DNA of 64,000 nt from the NCBI GenBank assembly GCA_039820585.1, contig JBCBPV010000001.1, positions 1 through 64,000 on the forward strand, read 5' to 3'. The notes beneath the pieces were generated by a model. That model did no database searches and was not told the origin of the DNA. It was given only the letters and a program-made list of their open reading frames with translations. The position numbers and the translations under genes were made by a program. The stretch's first letter is position 1. Every line of letters begins with the position of its first letter. Positions 59,767 to 64,000 of the stretch are shown piece by piece. Origin of the DNA: JBCBGF01 sp039820585 (lineage in GTDB: Bacteria > Pseudomonadota > Alphaproteobacteria > Rhodobacterales > Rhodobacteraceae).

Positions 59767-60129
59767 ATGCGCGCAGTTCTTCTGGCCCTTGCAACCACCC
59801 TCGCCCCGCTTGTCGCCACCGCGGATCCGGCGATGATAGACGCGGTCGAAGCCCGCAAAGACGGGGACACCTGGCGGTTTTCGGTCACGCTGTCCCACGG
59901 GGATACAGGATGGGATGACTATGCCGATGGCTGGCGGATTGAGGCGCCCGATGGCACCGTTTTGGGATACCGCGAGCTGTTGCACCCCCATGTCGACGAA
60001 CAACCCTTCACCCGGTCGCTCAGCGGCGTCGCGATCCCGGAAGGGATGACGACAGTCATGGTGCGGGCCAGCACCAATGCCGATGGGTGGGATGACACCG
60101 CGCTCAGCTTCGATCTCGGCGGCAGCTAA
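59767..60129 (+). CDS. Small secreted protein, unknown
   Basis: The 120 residues begin with a signal peptide (MRAVLLALATTLAPLVATA). The single mature domain is about 100 residues (VEARKDGDTWRFSVTLSHGDTGWDDYADGWRIEAPDGTVLGYRELLHPH...AIPEGMTTVMVRASTNADGWDDTALSFDL), looks beta-rich like a small Ig-type fold, and has no cysteines. The last 4 nt overlap the end of the GNAT gene on the other strand. It is divergent from glcD. Confidence 0.75.
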   Translation: MRAVLLALATTLAPLVATADPAMIDAVEARKDGDTWRFSVTLSHGDTGWDDYADGWRIEAPDGTVLGYRELLHPHVDEQPFTRSLSGVAIPEGMTTVMVRASTNADGWDDTALSFDLGGS

Positions 60130-60635
60130 AGCGTCTTCGCCATGCACACCGTGAACGGGATCATGGGCCCAGGGTTCTCACTTTCAGGGTAGCTGTCGAT
60201 GTAGCGGAACCCCAGGCGTTCATACAGTCGGCGTGCGGGTGTGAAGGCGGCCAGAGTGTCTAGAAAGATCTCGCGCGCGCCCATCGACCGGGCGTCGTCC
60301 AGAGCTTTCTCGGTCAGGCGCTGGCCCAGACCCAACCTCTGGGCCATGGGCCGCACGTAAAGCCGCTTCATCTCGGCCACGTCAGAGCGGATCATCCGCA
60401 CAAAGATCGACGCTTGAAGCCTGCCATCGGCATCGCGGACCAGAGTGGTGCGACCCTGCGGTGGCTGATAATCCTCCAAGTGGTCAAGCGTTGCTGCCAG
60501 CATCGTATCCGCGTTCACCTTTGGCCCGCCATCGGCGTGCAGGGTCGAGACAACGATCTCAAGGTATTCCGCCAAAAACGCCCGCAAGTCCGGTGTAGCG
60601 TCCAGCATCTGCGGGTGTTCGAGGTGCAGCGTCAC
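60126..60635 (-). CDS. GNAT family N-acetyltransferase
   Basis: This acetyltransferase has about 169 residues. The acetyl-CoA site is RLYVRPMAQRLGLGQRLTEKAL, containing Q/RxxGxG, with LDTLAAFTPARRLYERLGFRYI near the C-terminus. The GTG at 60635 shares 4 nt with the stop of the upstream gene (GTGA), so coupling favours it over an ATG nine codons later. The substrate is unknown. It is the last gene of the DUF4159 operon. Confidence 0.87.
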   Translation of the reverse strand: MTLHLEHPQMLDATPDLRAFLAEYLEIVVSTLHADGGPKVNADTMLAATLDHLEDYQPPQGRTTLVRDADGRLQASIFVRMIRSDVAEMKRLYVRPMAQRLGLGQRLTEKALDDARSMGAREIFLDTLAAFTPARRLYERLGFRYIDSYPESENPGPMIPFTVCMAKTL

Positions 60636-62725
60636 GCCGCCCGACGACCGCGCCGCCCTTCCCACAGCCATGCCCCCACCGCCAACGCCGCGGCGATCGT
60701 CAGCCACAGCCATGCGGGAAGGAACGGCCGCACCGTGATATCCGCGGTCAGATAGGCCTCGCGCGGTGTGATGCCGATCCAGCCCCGCCCGGACGCAGGG
60801 CGCCCTTCGCGCACCCGGCGCAGGTCCGGCACGCCGTCTTCCAGCGTCAGGATACCGCCGCGCGTGGCATCCGCCACGGGTTCCACCACATCGCCGCTGG
60901 CAATGGTCTGCACAAACTCGCGCGGGGCGGCGGGGCCAAGGGCGATCACCGCCTCTTCCTCCCCATTCACCAGGCGGTAGAGCCCGATCTCCGGCGCCTC
61001 CCACGCGGTGGTGAACAGCCCCGGCTGGGTTTCCTCAAGCGGCAGCACCGATACCGTGCCATCGGGCGCGGTGATTTCCACGTCCGGCACCGTATCCTCC
61101 AACGTGCGACGGCCGATGGACATCGTTTGCCCTTCGGCAAAGACGCGAAGAGCTTCTTCCTCCAGCTCAGGTTCTTTCATCATCCAATGGGCCAGCCGGC
61201 GCAGCAGTTCCAATTGCGGCCCGCCACCTTCATAGCCGCGCGACCAAAGCCACGCGTGGTCCGACGCCATCAGCGCGACGCGCCCTTCGCCCACGCGGTC
61301 CAGCAGCAGCAAGGGTCGCTCATCGGGCCCATGCATCACCACCTGCCCATCATCAGCGGCCACATCCACCAGCCGCATCCACCGGCCCCAGGGCGGCGCA
61401 TCCGCCTCAACCAGCCCCGCGAGCGGTGAATATGCGGCCAAGCCTTCGGTCACCGGATGGCGTTCACCGAGATCGGTGATGCCGGGGGTAAAGCCTTCCT
61501 CAATCACCCGGCTGGTGGGCGCGCCGGGGATGATCTCACCCAAAGGCGAGCGGAAAAGAGAGCTTGCAGTGGCGTAATCGGGCCCCGCGGCGATCAGAAC
61601 CGCCCCGCCGCGTTCCACGTATTCGCGCACATTGTCGAGGTAGACCGAGGGCAGGATCCCGCGCCGTTTATAGCGGTCGAAGATGATCAGATCGAACTCA
61701 TCCACCTTTTCCAGAAACAGCTCACGCGTCGGAAAGGCGATGAGCGACAGTTCATTCACCGGCACGCCGTCCTGCTTTTCGGGCGGGCGCAGAATGGTGA
61801 AATGCACCAGATCGACCGAGCTGTCGGATTTTAAAAGGTTCCGCCACGTCCGCTCACCTGGATGGGGCGCGCCAGAGACCAGGAGCACGCGCAAACGGTC
61901 GCGCACGCCGTTGATCTGGATCACCGCGGCATTGTTGCGGTCGGTCAGTTCCGTCTCTTCCGCCGGCACGGTGAACTGCAGCACGTTCATGCCACCATGG
62001 GGCAGTGTCACGGGCAGCTCCAACTCGCGGCCCACGGGCACCTGAAACACATCCGGTTCTGCGCCATCGACCGAAATCTCCAGCGTGGCCTCTTCACCCA
62101 GGTTGGCAGGCACGGCGCCCTGATCCTCGATCTCCAGCGTCAGGGTCACAGGCTCGCCCAGGATCGCGAAAGCCGGTGCATTGCGCACGATCAACCGCCG
62201 GTCCCAATCGCCCTCGCGCCCGGTGAGAAGTGCATGCAGCGGTGCGGGCAGGTCGGGGGCTCGTTCGATGTCGTGGATTTGCCCATCGGTCAGCAGGATC
62301 GCACCCGCCAGACGCGCCCGCGGTTCTTCTGCCATGGCATCGGCCAGCGCGCTCATCACCAGGCTGCCTTCATCGCCTTCGGCATCGCCCACACGGGCCA
62401 CGCGCATCTCGGTATTGCCCAGACTGTTAATCTCGGCCTCGATCCCTTGCAACGCCGCCTCGGTCTGATCCGCACGGTCCGAGATGTCCTGGCTCGCGCT
62501 CTCGTCGACGATGACAACCACAATATCGCTCAGCGCATCGCGATCTTCAGTCTGAAGCGACGGGTTAGCCAGCGCCATCAACAGCGCAACCAACGCCAGC
62601 GCGCGCAAAGGCGCGCCCGACAGGCGGCGCAAAAGGGCCAGCGCCACAAAGGCAACCGACAGCCCGGCCAGACCCCACAAGAGCGCTATGGGAACCAACG
62701 GGTCAAAGATCACCGAGCCATCCAT
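60632..62725 (-). CDS. Large membrane protein with glutamine-amidotransferase-like domain
   Basis: The protein has about 697 residues: two N-terminal spans (about 11-30 and 38-55), a VWA-like stretch starting IVVVIVDESASQD, a long extracytoplasmic part, a class I amidotransferase-like fold (YVERGGAVLIAAGPDYATASS...RVALMASDHAWLWSRGYEGGG, about 370-510) without an obvious catalytic Cys, and a C-terminal span (LPAWLWLTIAAALAVGAWLW). Such proteins accompany DUF4159/BatA-like genes, often with MoxR ATPases. The ATG overlaps the upstream stop by one base; a GTG one codon earlier is an alternative. The function is unknown. Confidence 0.78.
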   Translation of the reverse strand: MDGSVIFDPLVPIALLWGLAGLSVAFVALALLRRLSGAPLRALALVALLMALANPSLQTEDRDALSDIVVVIVDESASQDISDRADQTEAALQGIEAEINSLGNTEMRVARVGDAEGDEGSLVMSALADAMAEEPRARLAGAILLTDGQIHDIERAPDLPAPLHALLTGREGDWDRRLIVRNAPAFAILGEPVTLTLEIEDQGAVPANLGEEATLEISVDGAEPDVFQVPVGRELELPVTLPHGGMNVLQFTVPAEETELTDRNNAAVIQINGVRDRLRVLLVSGAPHPGERTWRNLLKSDSSVDLVHFTILRPPEKQDGVPVNELSLIAFPTRELFLEKVDEFDLIIFDRYKRRGILPSVYLDNVREYVERGGAVLIAAGPDYATASSLFRSPLGEIIPGAPTSRVIEEGFTPGITDLGERHPVTEGLAAYSPLAGLVEADAPPWGRWMRLVDVAADDGQVVMHGPDERPLLLLDRVGEGRVALMASDHAWLWSRGYEGGGPQLELLRRLAHWMMKEPELEEEALRVFAEGQTMSIGRRTLEDTVPDVEITAPDGTVSVLPLEETQPGLFTTAWEAPEIGLYRLVNGEEEAVIALGPAAPREFVQTIASGDVVEPVADATRGGILTLEDGVPDLRRVREGRPASGRGWIGITPREAYLTADITVRPFLPAWLWLTIAAALAVGAWLWEGRRGRRAA

Positions 62726-64000
62726 CACTGCCCCAACCGATCCAAAAGCGCGGGCACATGCACCTGGTCGGACTTATAGTTGCCGGTCAGCACATGCATG
62801 ATCAGGTTCACGCCAAAGCGATATGCGATCTCACGCTGACGCTCGCCTGTAAACCCACGACCCACCGGGAACATCTGCCGCCCGTTGGCATCCGTCGCCC
62901 AGGCCGCGGCCCAGTCATTTCCTCCCACGACTACCGGGGTCACGTTGTCGTTGAGGTTGCGAAACGGCATGCCTTCGGCCCGCTCTGCATCCGCAGGCGC
63001 GGCTTCGACCCAAACATCACGGCTGACATGGCGGCCGGGGAAATCCTGGAGCAGATAGAACGTGCGCGTCAGCACATGGTCGTCGGGGATCATCTCCAGC
63101 GGTGGGATGTCCAGCGGGCGGGCCAATTCCTGCAGTTTGCGGCCCGCCGGGCTGCCACCACCAAAGCGCGAGATATCGGCATCGCGCGTGTCGAACACGA
63201 TCATGCCGCCCGTTCGCAGATAGGTGTTGAGCCGGGCATAGGCCTCAGCCGACGGGGTGGGCTGTGACGGGGTCACGGGCCAGTATAGGATCGGGAAAAA
63301 CGACAACTCGTCCATCTCCAGATCCACGGCAATGGGATCGGCGGGCTCAATGGACGTTCGGCTGAACAGAACATCCGACAGCCCGCGCAAACCGGCCGAC
63401 GCCATGTCATCCAGCGTCCGGTCCCCGGTGATGACATGGGCCAACACCACCTCGGTCGTGGCCGTCAGTGCGAAATCATCGAGCGCCGTGTCCTGCGCGT
63501 CGGCCCCCTGCGGCGCAAGCACAACAGCGGCAAGCAGGGCGGCGGCCATGCCGGGGCGCGGGCCGGTCAGACGCCCCGACAGCCAAAGCGCGGCAATGAT
63601 ATCCAGCATCAGCATAAACAAAGCCCCTGTCAGGAATGCGCCCTTCAAAATCGTCTCGCGCTGCACTGCCAACCCCTCAATCGGGACGCGCGCGGGCCAG
63701 ACCGCCGGAGCAATCTCGGTCGTGTCGCTGACCGCGTTCAGGGCCAGCCGCTGGTCTTCGCCCGTGTACAAACCAGGGCGCAGGTCGGGCCCCGTGACCG
63801 GGTCCACCAGCGCCTCGCCCGGGATGCCGGGCAGAACGCCCGCATCAATCACCTCGCCAAAGCCGGTTAGAACCTGATCAGGCGTCCACGTGGTGCCCGC
63901 AAGGTCGTCCGCGCTGGGGCTTGCCGGGCGGGTGGACACCGCCAGCCGCTCCAGCATCTGAACGAACAGCCCAGACAGGGGCAGAGATGACCATTCGGCA
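62725..64000 (-). CDS. DUF4159/BatA-like membrane protein (N-terminus outside window)
   Basis: The frame is open from the right edge, with SLPLSGLFVQMLERLAVS visible before the first internal ATG; that segment resembles the BatA-like part of these proteins. A membrane span (about 63645-63580) is followed by a DUF4159 domain with ILYWPVTPSQPTPSAEAYARLNTYLRTGGMIVFDTRD, DIPPLEMIPDDHVLTRTFYLL and QREIAYRFGVNLIMHVLTGNYKSDQVH. A MoxR ATPase and a DUF58 gene are expected upstream, beyond the window. The function is thought to concern envelope or chaperone systems. Only the C-terminal part can be described. Confidence 0.85.
   Translation of the reverse strand, partial: AEWSSLPLSGLFVQMLERLAVSTRPASPSADDLAGTTWTPDQVLTGFGEVIDAGVLPGIPGEALVDPVTGPDLRPGLYTGEDQRLALNAVSDTTEIAPAVWPARVPIEGLAVQRETILKGAFLTGALFMLMLDIIAALWLSGRLTGPRPGMAAALLAAVVLAPQGADAQDTALDDFALTATTEVVLAHVITGDRTLDDMASAGLRGLSDVLFSRTSIEPADPIAVDLEMDELSFFPILYWPVTPSQPTPSAEAYARLNTYLRTGGMIVFDTRDADISRFGGGSPAGRKLQELARPLDIPPLEMIPDDHVLTRTFYLLQDFPGRHVSRDVWVEAAPADAERAEGMPFRNLNDNVTPVVVGGNDWAAAWATDANGRQMFPVGRGFTGERQREIAYRFGVNLIMHVLTGNYKSDQVHVPALLDRLGQ

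Noticed and set aside
1..64000. tRNA, rRNA, CRISPR arrays, transposases, integrases or prophage genes
   Set aside because: I saw no tRNA-like cloverleaf with a GGTTCGAATCC-type arm in the gaps, no regularly spaced direct repeats, and no transposase or integrase motif in any open frame.

Overview
The window reads as the chromosome of a marine-type Rhodobacteraceae (roseobacter-like) alphaproteobacterium. The support is high GC, dense gene packing with many 1-4 nt start/stop overlaps, a hydrogenase cluster in the gene order I know from Rhodobacter capsulatus, several family-5 solute-binding-protein ABC systems, an ALDH16-type double aldehyde dehydrogenase and a glcDEF glycolate oxidase operon. 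I see no rRNA, tRNA, CRISPR array, phage or insertion sequence.

Region 1 (1-14275, minus strand) is a [NiFe]-hydrogenase locus. In transcription order it runs hypF, hupS, hupL, a tiny HupE-like gene, hupC, then a second unit hupD-F-G-H-J-K-hypA-B-hupR-hypC-hypD, cut by the left edge. HupS carries the full six-cysteine pattern of O2-tolerant (group 1d) membrane-bound uptake hydrogenases. HupC passes electrons to the quinone pool, and the other genes mature the NiFe site and the small subunit. The H2-sensing genes hupTUV, which precede hypF in R. capsulatus, are absent; an ABC transporter sits there. The response regulator HupR has lost its phosphorylatable Asp, its Walker B acids and its GAFTGA loop. 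Instead, a perfect FNR box lies upstream of hupD and an FNR-like palindrome upstream of hupS.

Region 2 (14345-24605) holds a dipeptide/oligopeptide ABC transporter: two ATPases, two permeases and two paralogous binding proteins. Mixed in are two unknown overlapping small genes, a glutathionyl-hydroquinone reductase, a secreted DUF4329 protein and a gene-free stretch rich in dyads. Region 3 (24749-36890) looks like a glycan-use locus. An AraC regulator is divergent from a PhyH dioxygenase, a metallo-beta-lactamase-fold protein with a degenerate metal motif, a second family-5 ABC system, a GH38 alpha-mannosidase and ribulose-phosphate epimerase.

Region 4 (36959-53739) is mixed metabolism: deoC plus ALDH16 (deoxyribose-phosphate to acetaldehyde to acetate), peptidase T, a short-chain dehydrogenase, a P1 peptidase, an alpha/beta hydrolase ending inside a 25-bp inverted repeat, succinate-semialdehyde dehydrogenase, a secreted phytase-like esterase, an aldo/keto reductase, and an ECF sigma factor coupled to a membrane-anchored VWA protein. 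Region 5 (53800-64000, mostly minus) has Hsp20, a secreted trypsin-like protease, the glycolate oxidase operon with an extra small membrane gene and a GntR-type operator candidate, and a DUF4159/large membrane protein/GNAT operon cut by the right edge.

The best candidates for something new are the degenerate HupR with its FNR-type sites, the one-helix HupE-like microprotein, and a recurring motif found just upstream of downstream genes in same-strand pairs.
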